Source: Chitinophagaceae bacterium (GTDB lineage: Bacteria > Bacteroidota > Bacteroidia > Chitinophagales > Chitinophagaceae). Taken from it: a stretch of DNA of 33,079 nucleotides. The notes beneath the pieces are model-generated. The model saw only the letters and a list, made by a program, of their open reading frames with translations. It was not told where the DNA came from and searched no databases. The translations under genes and the position numbers were made by a program. The DNA lies in NCBI GenBank assembly GCA_025363355.1, contig JANYEB010000060.1, positions 1-33,079 on the forward strand, in the 5' to 3' direction. Below are positions 6,532 through 14,616 of the stretch, in pieces; position 1 is the stretch's first letter; each line of letters opens with the position of its first letter.

Positions 6532-6905
6532 CGTTGTGTTTTTTAAGGTTATAATTACTGTAAACATAACCTTAATTTTATTTGCACAAAAGTTTTAGTA
6601 GTGGCTACTTATATCAATATTAAATATTCATTAAATAGTTTTTGTTTGTTAAGCGAAGCAAAAAATAAAACCTATTTGCTACATAATATTCTCCTTTATT
6701 TTTTTATCAGCTAGCTATTTTAATTAATTCAAATTCGTTTTATAGATTCTAAACTTCAAAAAAATCATTAACAAAATCTTAACTGCATTCTCTAAAATAA
6801 TGTTAAAAGTGCTGTGTGTTGATGCTAGCATTGTAATTTCTATATTTTTACAACAGCTAATTATTTAACGGCTAGCCAAACCAAAACCAACCAAAACATT
6901 ACAAC
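6532..6905. other. Gene-free AT-rich stretch
   Basis: This divergent intergenic region of about 370 bp lies between the DUF1003 gene and the DUF2459 gene. I see no credible ORF, RNA or repeat. It must hold promoters for both sides, but I cannot point to a convincing TTG/TAnnTTTG pair. Confidence 0.5.
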
Positions 6906-7580
6906 TTGAAAAAAGTATTAAAGTATATTTTAAAAACACTGCTAGGTTTAGTAGCATTTGTTTTGTTGTATTTATTATCAGCTTTCACATTATCAAGAAT
7001 CACTGTCAGCAAGGAATCCAACACCAAAGAAGAAATAACCATCTATATTTTAACCAATGGTGTGCATACAGATTTGGTTGTGCCTATTAAATCTGATATC
7101 TACGATTGGAGCAACGAAGTGAAATATGCAAATACAACATCAAAAGATTCTGTGCATAATTATTTGGCAATGGGTTGGGGTGATAAGGGTTTTTATTTAG
7201 AAACACCCGAGTGGAAAGATTTAAAAACATCTGTTGCATTTAAAGCTGCATTTGCACTAAGCACAACTGCTATTCACGCTACTTATTATAAAACATTAGT
7301 TGAAAGTGAAACTTGCAAAAAAATACTAATTAGTAAAGAGCAGTATCAAAGACTAGTGAACTACATTACCAATAGTTTTAAAAAAGATAAAGAAGGGCAT
7401 TTTATAAATATTGTTACTAAAGCAGTGTATAATAAAAATGATGCTTTTTACGAAGCTAATGGCAGTTACAGTTTATTTACAACTTGTAACACTTGGGCAA
7501 ATAGTGGGCTTAAAACAAGTGGACAAAAATGTTGTTTATGGACACCATTTGATACAGGAATTTTTTTAAAATATAAATAA
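6906..7580 (+). CDS. TIGR02117/DUF2459 family protein
   Basis: This 224-residue protein has an N-terminal membrane anchor (residues 5-30, VLKYILKTLLGLVAFVLLYL) and an extracytoplasmic domain. Family motifs visible are NGVHTDLVVP, MGWGDKGFYLETPEW and TTCNTWANSGLK, where the last carries a conserved cysteine. The pattern of GVHTD plus TCNTW is compatible with a papain-like or NlpC-like fold, but the family is uncharacterised. The likely start is a TTG at 6906, since no in-frame ATG or GTG precedes it and the next methionine lies past the anchor. The yiaA-like gene follows 6 nt later, so the two are co-transcribed. Confidence 0.82.
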   Translation: MKKVLKYILKTLLGLVAFVLLYLLSAFTLSRITVSKESNTKEEITIYILTNGVHTDLVVPIKSDIYDWSNEVKYANTTSKDSVHNYLAMGWGDKGFYLETPEWKDLKTSVAFKAAFALSTTAIHATYYKTLVESETCKKILISKEQYQRLVNYITNSFKKDKEGHFINIVTKAVYNKNDAFYEANGSYSLFTTCNTWANSGLKTSGQKCCLWTPFDTGIFLKYK

Positions 7581-7586
7581 AATAAA

Positions 7587-7982
7587 ATGGCACAAAAAAC
7601 ATCACAAGCATTTATTGCAGCATCTTGGATTGCTTTAGGAGCAGGCATTATTGGATATCTTGTAGGGCTTTGGAGAGCCGAAATGTTGTTGAACGAAAAA
7701 GGATATTATTTTACAGTTTTAATGTTTGGTTTATTTGCAGTGGTATCGCTGCAAAAAAGTGTAAGAGACCGACTTGAAGGATTACAGGTTACAGATATTT
7801 ACTATGGCATTTGTTGGTTTAGCACCATTTTATCTATTGTGCTTTTAGTAGTTGGCTTATGGAATGCAACCTTATTGCCAAGCGAAAAAGGTTTTTATGC
7901 TTTTGCATTTTTGCTTTCACTATTTGGGGGAATAACAGTTCAAAAAAATATCAGAGACGACTTAGATGCTGATAAAAAATAA
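7587..7982 (+). CDS. YiaA/YiaB family inner membrane protein
   Basis: This is a 131-residue protein with four membrane segments arranged as two copies of a two-helix unit. Each unit ends in a similar motif, EKGYYF or EKGFYAFA followed by QKSVRD or QKNIRDDL. This internal duplication with [13 protein letters not shown] and [13 protein letters not shown] is typical of YiaA/YiaB. Function is unknown. It lies 6 nt after the DUF2459 gene and 19 nt before the ceramidase-like gene, which suggests a three-gene operon. Confidence 0.85.
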   Translation: MAQKTSQAFIAASWIALGAGIIGYLVGLWRAEMLLNEKGYYFTVLMFGLFAVVSLQKSVRDRLEGLQVTDIYYGICWFSTILSIVLLVVGLWNATLLPSEKGFYAFAFLLSLFGGITVQKNIRDDLDADKK

Positions 7983-8001
7983 GTCTTCTTATTTTATTAA
8001 T

Positions 8002-8763
8002 ATGAATTCAAAGCAATACACAGCAATGGTTTTAGCAGTCATAACCTTTATTGCATTCATAGTAGTATTTGTATTCATCAGTCCAATTCAGCAAGATCAA
8101 TCGTATCATCACTTTGCAGATACAACTTGCATTATACATATTACTAATTTTTGGAATGTTATCAGCAATATAGGCTTTGTATTTACCGGTTTATATGGCT
8201 TTGCTATCCTAAAAAAATATCAAATAAACACTGCAATAAATTATGTTTTGTTTGTTGGCATCATGCTCACTGGTATAGGTTCTGCCTATTATCATTTTGC
8301 CCCTAATAACACAACGCTGGTTTGGGATAGATTGCCAATGACAATTGTGTTTACAACATTTTTTGCTCAATTATACGCTTGGTATATTTCTAGTAAAACA
8401 GCAATGATTATTTGGATATCAAGTCTTGTATTGGGTATTATATCTGTGTTTTATTGGCAATACACAGAATCTATGCATCAAGGAGATTTAAGACTATATG
8501 CAATTGTGCAGTATTTACCAATGTTGTTATTGCTAGTGATGTTGGCTTTTCATTATAAAAAATTTCCTTCCCTATTACAACCAATTTCAATGGTGGCATT
8601 GTTTTATCTTCTTGCAAAATTGTTTGAACATTTTGATAAAAATATATTTGAAAATACCCATTGTATTGGTGGACATCCATTAAAACATATTGCAGCTTCT
8701 ATAGCTAGTTTGTATATAGTAAAAATGATTAAAGACTATAAGAAAATACAATTGATGAAGTAG
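8002..8763 (+). CDS. Ceramidase-like membrane hydrolase (CREST superfamily)
   Basis: This is a 253-residue integral membrane protein with about seven hydrophobic segments. Motifs match the alkaline ceramidase/CREST superfamily: YHHFAD near the start, FWNVISNIGFV, GSAYYHFAPNNTTLVWDRLPM (Ser, His and Asp) and a C-terminal GGHPLKHIAA with two histidines. These residues form the zinc site in that superfamily. The ATG at 8002 (MNSKQY) is preferred to an in-frame upstream ATG that overlaps yiaA. The reaction would be hydrolysis of an amide or related bond in a membrane lipid. Bacteroidota can make sphingolipids, so ceramide is plausible but unproven. Confidence 0.82.
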   Translation: MNSKQYTAMVLAVITFIAFIVVFVFISPIQQDQSYHHFADTTCIIHITNFWNVISNIGFVFTGLYGFAILKKYQINTAINYVLFVGIMLTGIGSAYYHFAPNNTTLVWDRLPMTIVFTTFFAQLYAWYISSKTAMIIWISSLVLGIISVFYWQYTESMHQGDLRLYAIVQYLPMLLLLVMLAFHYKKFPSLLQPISMVALFYLLAKLFEHFDKNIFENTHCIGGHPLKHIAASIASLYIVKMIKDYKKIQLMK

Positions 8764-8858
8764 TTTACTCAGCCCAACAATTGTTGTATTAGTTGTTATT
8801 AAAATTGTCTATTAAATAATAAATATCTAAGTTTATTTGCAATACATAAAAGTTAAGA

Positions 8859-9881
8859 ATGATACAAATTGAGGGAGCAAGCATTACCAAACTAATACTA
8901 CATAGATTAGATACAGAAAACGATACATTACAATTAAGTAATTCAATGTTTCATTTTGATGAAGCAGAGCAAGAAGACGCACTGAAGAAAATATTCTTAA
9001 AACCCTTTGTAAACAATAGCACTACACTTGAATTTAAACACGATGTTAATATAGATTTGAACGTATTGTTTAGCGTGTCAAAATCTATATTAAATAACGA
9101 AGATTTTATTGCACAATCTCAAAACATTTGTCAGCATTTAAAAGCAGTATCAAAACACCCTAATATTAAAAGTGGCGATGTGTTTGTTTTGCAGTTTGAC
9201 GATATTATACTTGATAATAATATGTATCAGGGTCTTGGTATTTATAAAGTTGAAAACAAAGAAACTTTTATTGAAACAAGTGGAACGAAAGATGTATCAC
9301 TTAATTTTAAAAAGGGCATTGGTAGTAAGCGTTTAGACAAAGCTTGTTTGATTTTATTTACAGATGAACCATACACTATTTTTTTAATTGATAATGTTAG
9401 TGGTGAAACAGATTATTGGCAAAACGAATTTGTTAAAGTGACTTTTAAAAAAGATAATATTAATAACACCAATCAATTTCTTTCTCTCACAAAAAACTTT
9501 ATTACTCAACAATATCCAGAGGATTTTGAAACTACAAAAGCCGACCAAATAGATTTGTTAAATCGTTCTGTTGAATATTTTAAAACCCACGAAACCTTTG
9601 AAAAGGCTGAGTTTGAGCAGGAAGTTTTGCATCATGAAGGACTGATAAATTCGTTTCAGAACTTCAACAAACAATATGCTAAAGAAAACGAAATTGAATT
9701 AACTGATGGTTTTGATATTTCGGCACAGGCTGTAAAAAAGCAAGCAAGAATCTTCAAAAGTGTATTGAAACTAGATAAAAATTTTCACGTTTATATACAC
9801 GGCAATCGAGAATTAATTGAACAAGGTGTTGATGCTGATGGCAGAAAATATTATAAATTGTATTTTGAAAACGAAGCATAA
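8859..9881 (+). CDS. Nucleoid-associated protein (NdpA/YejK-like)
   Basis: This is a 340-residue cytoplasmic protein of the nucleoid-associated NA37 family. The opening EGASITKLILHRL, the FVLQFDDIIL and GLGIYKV strands, the GIGSKRLDKACLILF segment and the DNVSGETDYWQNEFV motif are characteristic. The C-terminal part, with DISAQAVKKQARIFKSVLKLDKNFHVYIHGN, is also family-like. Known members bind DNA, but their function is poorly defined. It is followed by a GNAT gene after only 2 nt and then by the GH26 gene, so the three form an operon of unclear logic. Confidence 0.85.
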   Translation: MIQIEGASITKLILHRLDTENDTLQLSNSMFHFDEAEQEDALKKIFLKPFVNNSTTLEFKHDVNIDLNVLFSVSKSILNNEDFIAQSQNICQHLKAVSKHPNIKSGDVFVLQFDDIILDNNMYQGLGIYKVENKETFIETSGTKDVSLNFKKGIGSKRLDKACLILFTDEPYTIFLIDNVSGETDYWQNEFVKVTFKKDNINNTNQFLSLTKNFITQQYPEDFETTKADQIDLLNRSVEYFKTHETFEKAEFEQEVLHHEGLINSFQNFNKQYAKENEIELTDGFDISAQAVKKQARIFKSVLKLDKNFHVYIHGNRELIEQGVDADGRKYYKLYFENEA

Positions 9882-9883
9882 AA

Positions 9884-10339
9884 ATGATTACTTGCATACA
9901 AACAAATTCAGATAATAAGGACTTTCAAAACCTGGTTAAAGAGCTTGATATTGACTTGGCAATTCGTGATGGTGCAGAGCATTCTTTTTATGCACAGTTC
10001 AATAAAATTGATACAATAAAATATGCAATAGTTGCTTATGAAAATCAAGTGCTAGTGGGTTGTGGGGCTATTAAAGAATATAACAATAATACAGTTGAAA
10101 TAAAACGAATGTACGTTTTGCCAAACAAACGTGGGCAAGGAATTGCTTCTCAAATTCTATTAGCTTTAGAACAATGGGCTACAGCCTTAAACTATAAAAA
10201 GTGTTTATTAGAAACAGGAAAAAAACAACCAGAAGCTATTGCTCTTTATAACAAAAATGGGTATGTTATTGTTCCTAATTTTGGACAATATGAAAATGTA
10301 GAAAATAGTGTTTGTTTTGAAAAAATATTGAATTCATAA
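9884..10339 (+). CDS. GNAT family N-acetyltransferase
   Basis: This is a 151-residue protein with the GNAT fold. The acetyl-CoA-binding motif is visible as MYVLPNKRGQGIASQILLALEQWA (strand 4, then the R-G-Q-G-I-A loop and helix 3), preceded by VLVGCGAIKEY. The late segment ETGKKQPEAIALYNKNGY is the usual motif B. The substrate is unknown, and small-molecule amines or protein N-termini are both possible. Its start lies 2 nt after the nucleoid-associated gene and its stop 12 nt before the GH26 gene. Confidence 0.9.
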   Translation: MITCIQTNSDNKDFQNLVKELDIDLAIRDGAEHSFYAQFNKIDTIKYAIVAYENQVLVGCGAIKEYNNNTVEIKRMYVLPNKRGQGIASQILLALEQWATALNYKKCLLETGKKQPEAIALYNKNGYVIVPNFGQYENVENSVCFEKILNS

Positions 10340-10351
10340 AACCTACAAGCT

Positions 10352-11665
10352 ATGCCAACATTAACACAGCAACAAATTGCAGCAGGCAAATTAGCAGCAG
10401 ATAGTTTGCACAGCAAACTCAATCAAATATATCAACACGATAATATTTTGTTTGGGCATCACGATAGCTTGGCTTATGGTCGCAGCAATGGTGGTTGGCA
10501 TGGTGTTTCTCCCACAAATACTGATACCTTAGATTTTAATATTGATCAATCAGATATTTGTTATGCACTTGATAATAATGCTCCTGCTTTGTATGGCTGG
10601 GATTTAATAGGGTTAGAAGATATAGCGAATGCTGCAACCATTAACCTTGCTGCATCTTCGGCAAAGCTTAGAAATAATATTCCTGTGAAAGATGTAATAG
10701 CCTGGATAAAAAAAGTACATCATAGTGGTGGCATTAATACTATTTGTTGGCATATTAAAAACCCATCTAATTTAAAAGATTATTATGATACATCAAATCC
10801 ATTAAGCATTAAACAAGTTGTAACTACTAATTCAAATGCCAATAAAACTTTTATTAAGTGGCTTGATAAATTAGTCAACTTTTTTAGTTGCTTAAAAGAT
10901 GAAAATGGTTTGCCTATTCCTGTAATTTTTCGCCCTTTTCACGAGGTAACAAATTTTGATGCGGGACCTAATAATTTTAAGCCATTCTTTTGGTGGAATC
11001 AAATTACAAATGCAAGTTCAGGTTCTAATCCTTCGCATTACAAAAAGCTTTGGGAAATAACAATTTCATATTTATACAGCAAAGGCATCAAGCATACAGT
11101 GAATGCTTTTTGTATGAATGATTTTTTTATAGATGGCAACACTGGTAGCACTTTCAGCAATGTTAGAGCTTTAATACCCAATACAAATTATTTTGATATT
11201 ATTGGCTTTGATGCATATCAAAGATTAAATACGCAAGCACAAAAAAATAATCATCCACATTGTCAAACAACACAATTAAATGATAGCAATTTTGATACAC
11301 AAAAATTTATTAGTCGTGTTCAGCAACAACTTGATGAAATAAATAATTTAGCTATTGAGTTTAATAAGATTCCTGCTTTAACAGAAATTGGTGCGGACTA
11401 TTTTTACGATAATTCAAATTGGTGGACAAGCACCCTACAACAAATTATTGACAATAAAAATTTAGCATATTTATTAACTTGGAGAAACCCTTATCAGCCA
11501 AATGACAACAGTTCTTATTATGCACCATATTACAATCCAAATGGCAGCGATAAGAGTGATGCAGATGTTAGTTTTGTAAATGATTTTATTGATTTTTACA
11601 CAACCAATACTATTAATTCACAACGTGTATTATTTTTGAATGAAGTGAGCGAGATGTTCGTGTAA
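10352..11665 (+). CDS. Glycoside hydrolase family 26 (mannanase-like)
   Basis: This is a 437-residue retaining glycosidase with a (beta/alpha)8 fold, clan GH-A. The acid/base Glu198 lies in FRPFHEVT and the nucleophile Glu345 in ALTEIGADY. FGHHDSLAYGR near residues 34-44 and LYGWDL are further GH26 signatures. Family members hydrolyse beta-1,4-mannan or, less often, beta-1,3-xylan. No signal peptide or lipobox is present at the ATG at 10352, which is unusual for a polysaccharidase and suggests a cytoplasmic enzyme acting on imported oligosaccharides. It is the last gene of the operon with the nucleoid-associated protein and the GNAT, with no SusC/SusD pair nearby. Confidence 0.88.
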   Translation: MPTLTQQQIAAGKLAADSLHSKLNQIYQHDNILFGHHDSLAYGRSNGGWHGVSPTNTDTLDFNIDQSDICYALDNNAPALYGWDLIGLEDIANAATINLAASSAKLRNNIPVKDVIAWIKKVHHSGGINTICWHIKNPSNLKDYYDTSNPLSIKQVVTTNSNANKTFIKWLDKLVNFFSCLKDENGLPIPVIFRPFHEVTNFDAGPNNFKPFFWWNQITNASSGSNPSHYKKLWEITISYLYSKGIKHTVNAFCMNDFFIDGNTGSTFSNVRALIPNTNYFDIIGFDAYQRLNTQAQKNNHPHCQTTQLNDSNFDTQKFISRVQQQLDEINNLAIEFNKIPALTEIGADYFYDNSNWWTSTLQQIIDNKNLAYLLTWRNPYQPNDNSSYYAPYYNPNGSDKSDADVSFVNDFIDFYTTNTINSQRVLFLNEVSEMFV

Positions 11666-11671
11666 GCGAAA

Positions 11672-11974
11672 TTATTCAACTTTATATTTAGCTGTTTTCT
11701 CATCGCCAATCATATCCTCATTGGCTCTTATTTGTATTTGCACATTCATTATCCACTCGCTGCAATTTTGTTTTTGCAAATGGTTGTTAATATTATTTAC
11801 TACTTGCATTACTTTATCATAAGTTCCTTCTAGAATTGTTGTAAAGGGTCCAACTTCATATTTAATGTCAGCTTTAATAATAATATCTATTGCTTCGTCA
11901 ACCCATAAATATGGATGCCTATCTTGTGCAATTGGTAAAATTTGGATAGAGGCATTAATGAGATGTTGGTGCAT
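11672..11974 (-). CDS. Thiamine-binding protein, MTH1187/YqgV-like
   Basis: This is a 100-residue protein of the MTH1187/YkoF-type thiamine-binding domain, a ferredoxin-like fold that forms oligomers. Visible signatures are the ASIQILPIAQ first strand, the helix with EAIDIIIKADIKYEVGPFTTILEG, and the VQIQIRANED last strand. The family binds thiamine or its pyrimidine precursor. The gene lies 32 nt downstream of the esterase gene on the same strand and 6 nt from the convergent GH26 gene. Confidence 0.85.
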   Translation of the reverse strand: MHQHLINASIQILPIAQDRHPYLWVDEAIDIIIKADIKYEVGPFTTILEGTYDKVMQVVNNINNHLQKQNCSEWIMNVQIQIRANEDMIGDEKTAKYKVE

Positions 11975-12006
11975 AATATTTATTAGATTTGGATTTTAGA
12001 AATTAT

Positions 12007-12840
12007 TTATAAATTATTATTTTTCTTTCCCCAACCCCATTTTAAAAATTCAGGAAAAGCTCTGCCCCAAGTTGGCACATCGTGTTTGCCATCATCCATT
12101 TGCAAATAATGTATATGTTCGTTAGTATAGCCCTTAGCTTTAAGCTCAACAATTAAATCAAGTGCATCATCAATACTATCAATAATGCCATTACTATTTC
12201 TATCAGCTTTTTCATCAAGCACACCTGTTTGCAGAAAAAATTTCAACCAAGGATACATTGTGCCATACCTAACTTGCAAGTGCATTAATCTATCTTTTTC
12301 ATCATCATAGCCATCATCATATCCTTTTCTTCTCCACCACAAACTGCCACTAAACACACCCACTTTTTGAAACTCACCAGCGTGGTTCCAAACAATGTCT
12401 AATGCACTTAACCCTCCTAAAGAAAATCCTGCAAATGATTTTTCTTTAAAAGATGGCGTATGATATTTTTTTCTGATTGCTGGCAATAATTCATCAAAAA
12501 TAAATTTGCCATACAATCCTGCTTTGTTGCCAAAGCCCTTGTAGTCCGCAGAATAGTTAGTGCCATATTCTCTTTTTCTTTCTGCACCACAATGTATTCC
12601 TACACAAAAAATAGGTTCAATTTCATCTTGCTCTAACAAGTTGCTGAGTATTGCATCAAAAGGCATTCTAGGCAAATCTTGACCATCATTTATCAATAAC
12701 AAACTCATTTGTTCTGGATAAAGAAAACCCTTCGGTAGATAGACATCAAACTTAACATCTCGTTCCAGGTATTCAGAATAGATTATATTTTCTTCAATCA
12801 AAATTTTCGATGCTGTAGGTGTAATTTTCTCTGCATTCAT
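12007..12840 (-). CDS. Alpha/beta-hydrolase esterase (Fes/IroE-like)
   Basis: This is a 277-residue putative serine esterase. The nucleophile is the serine of GFSLGGL near residue 145 and the catalytic histidine is likely in DDGKHDVPTW near the end. The N-terminal YLERDVKFDVYLPKG and LLLINDGQDL motifs are typical of the esterase D/enterochelin esterase-like family. There is no signal peptide. It is divergent from the ATP-grasp gene (149 bp between starts). Together with the downstream YbdK-type ligase this suggests a role in cleaving or maturing an amide or ester product, which is an inference from context. Confidence 0.85.
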   Translation of the reverse strand: MNAEKITPTASKILIEENIIYSEYLERDVKFDVYLPKGFLYPEQMSLLLINDGQDLPRMPFDAILSNLLEQDEIEPIFCVGIHCGAERKREYGTNYSADYKGFGNKAGLYGKFIFDELLPAIRKKYHTPSFKEKSFAGFSLGGLSALDIVWNHAGEFQKVGVFSGSLWWRRKGYDDGYDDEKDRLMHLQVRYGTMYPWLKFFLQTGVLDEKADRNSNGIIDSIDDALDLIVELKAKGYTNEHIHYLQMDDGKHDVPTWGRAFPEFLKWGWGKKNNNL

Positions 12841-12989
12841 AAATAATAACAGATATTTTAGTGTAGGCTCAAAAATAGGGTTTGTAATTTGCTAACAAAA
12901 GAATATTAAAAAACAAATAATTGCAAATTCTTTTCTAACAGCGAAATATTTACTATTATTGTTCCATTCAAAACTAAAACTATTTAATT

Positions 12990-13961
12990 ATGAAAAAAAT
13001 TGGAATTCTACACGGTAAAGAAAGAAGTTTTCCCGAAGCAATTGTTGAAAGAATTAATAGCAAAGCAATACCAGGGATTATTGCAGAGCCTGTAACTATT
13101 GATAAAGTAATGCAAGGCGAGCCAACTGAATATGCTGTTATAATTGATAGAATTAGTCAGGATGTTCCTTTTTACAGGGCTTACTTAAAAAATGCTGCAT
13201 TGTGTGGCACTGCTGTTATTAACAACCCATTTTGGTGGAGTGCAGATGAGAAATTTTTTAATAATTGTTTGGCAACAAAAATTGGAGTGCCAGTTCCTAA
13301 AACTGTTATTCTTCCTTCTCACGATTTACCAACAGATACAAGTGGGGAGAGTTTTGCAAACCTTGCTTATCCATTAGATTGGAAAGGAATATTTGAATAT
13401 ATTGGATTTCCTGCATATATGAAACCACACGCTGGTGGCGGTTGGAAAAGTGTTTATCAATTAAATAGTTTAGAAGAATTTTTTGAAAAGCACGCCGAGA
13501 CTGAACAATTAGTAATGATGTTGCAAGAAGAAATTAAGTTTGATGAATATTATCGTTGTTATTGCATTGGTGGCAAACACGTTCGTATTATGCCTTATGA
13601 ACCACGCAACCCACACCATTTACGATATGTTGCAGACTTTAAACCATCTGAAGAAAGACTTGCACAAATGGAAGAAATTGTGTTAAGAATTTGCAGATAT
13701 TTAGGTTATGATTTTAATACTGTTGAATTAGCTTTACGTGATGGAGTGCCTTATGCTATTGACTTCTGTAATCCTGCACCTGATGCTGAGGTAACAAGTG
13801 TTGGTGAAGAAAATTTTGCTTGGGTGGTAGAAACTGCTGCAAATTTTGCTATTGAAAAAGCACAAACTCAAAAAGAAGGAGAAGATAATTTAACTTGGGG
13901 CGAATACATTAAACGTAGCAGCAATAATCAAAAACTTTTCTTTAAAGGGAAGGATGCTTAA
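12990..13961 (+). CDS. ATP-grasp ligase, unknown substrate
   Basis: This is a 323-residue ATP-grasp protein. The preATP-grasp half is residues 1-95. The ATP-binding lysine lies in AYMKPHAGGGWKSVYQL, the adenine-proximal acidic segment in MMLQEEIKFDEYYRCY, and the magnesium-binding loop in AIDFCNPAPDAE. Such enzymes join a carboxylate to an amine through an acyl phosphate. The substrate cannot be read from the sequence. The gene leads an operon with the Uma2 gene (11 nt later) and the carboxylate-amine ligase gene, and is divergent from the esterase gene. The combination suggests stepwise peptide or amide synthesis. Confidence 0.87.
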   Translation: MKKIGILHGKERSFPEAIVERINSKAIPGIIAEPVTIDKVMQGEPTEYAVIIDRISQDVPFYRAYLKNAALCGTAVINNPFWWSADEKFFNNCLATKIGVPVPKTVILPSHDLPTDTSGESFANLAYPLDWKGIFEYIGFPAYMKPHAGGGWKSVYQLNSLEEFFEKHAETEQLVMMLQEEIKFDEYYRCYCIGGKHVRIMPYEPRNPHHLRYVADFKPSEERLAQMEEIVLRICRYLGYDFNTVELALRDGVPYAIDFCNPAPDAEVTSVGEENFAWVVETAANFAIEKAQTQKEGEDNLTWGEYIKRSSNNQKLFFKGKDA

Positions 13962-13972
13962 TATGAGTAAAT

Positions 13973-14599
13973 ATGTATAAGGTTATTGAAGAAGATGAGA
14001 ATCATCATTACTTGGTTGAAGAACCAGATTTTCCATTAAGTACAAATGGAAACTACACCTATGCAGATTACTATAAGTGGAAAATTGAAGAAAGATTAGA
14101 GCTTATTAAAGGTTGGATATACAAAATGTCTGCACCTACAGCTAAACACCAATTTGTAAGTATGCAGTTGAGTGTTGCATTTGCAAACTTTCTTCGCAAT
14201 AAACCTTGCAGAGTTTTTGCTGCTCCATTTGATGTGAGATTATCAAAAAATAAATCTACAAAAGATGAAGAGGTGGAAACTGTTGTGCAACCTGATATTG
14301 TGGTAATTTGTGATTTAGAAAAGATTGACAGTAGAGGTTGTATTGGTTCACCAGACTTAGTTGTTGAAATTTTATCGCCAAGCAATAACAAAGTTGAAAT
14401 AAAAAAGAAATTTGATTTGTATGAAGAAAATCAAATAAAAGAATACTGGATTGTGCATCCAGAAGAAAAAACAATAATTGTTTATAGCCTACAAAACAAT
14501 AAATATATTGGCAGTAGATTGTATGGTGAAGATGATTTAATAGTAACAGAAGTGCTAAAAGGCATAGAAGTTAAGGCTGAAGATTTATTTGATTACTAA
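13973..14599 (+). CDS. Uma2 family putative endonuclease (DUF820)
   Basis: This is a 208-residue protein of the Uma2/DUF820 family, a PD-(D/E)XK-type nuclease fold. Visible features are YYKWKIEERLELIKGWIYKMSAPTAKHQ, the acidic QPDIVVICD strand, GSPDLVVEILSPSN with the catalytic-type Asp and Glu, and KFDLYEENQIKEYWIVHPEEK. The family is common in cyanobacteria and scattered in Bacteroidota; its biological role is not settled. It is unusual to find it between two amide ligase genes with gaps of 11 and 17 nt. It may be a selfish insertion or a captured accessory gene. Confidence 0.85.
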   Translation: MYKVIEEDENHHYLVEEPDFPLSTNGNYTYADYYKWKIEERLELIKGWIYKMSAPTAKHQFVSMQLSVAFANFLRNKPCRVFAAPFDVRLSKNKSTKDEEVETVVQPDIVVICDLEKIDSRGCIGSPDLVVEILSPSNNKVEIKKKFDLYEENQIKEYWIVHPEEKTIIVYSLQNNKYIGSRLYGEDDLIVTEVLKGIEVKAEDLFDY

Positions 14600-14616
14600 C
14601 TCAAAAATAAAAAAAT

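Noticed and set aside
8775-8786. 12-bp palindrome CAACAATTGTTG as an operator
   Set aside because: It is short and AT-rich, occurs once and is not placed at a recognisable promoter.
14071-14391. Antisense ORF of 106 codons in the Uma2 gene
   Set aside because: It is a shadow frame; the plus strand encodes conserved Uma2 motifs through this whole interval.
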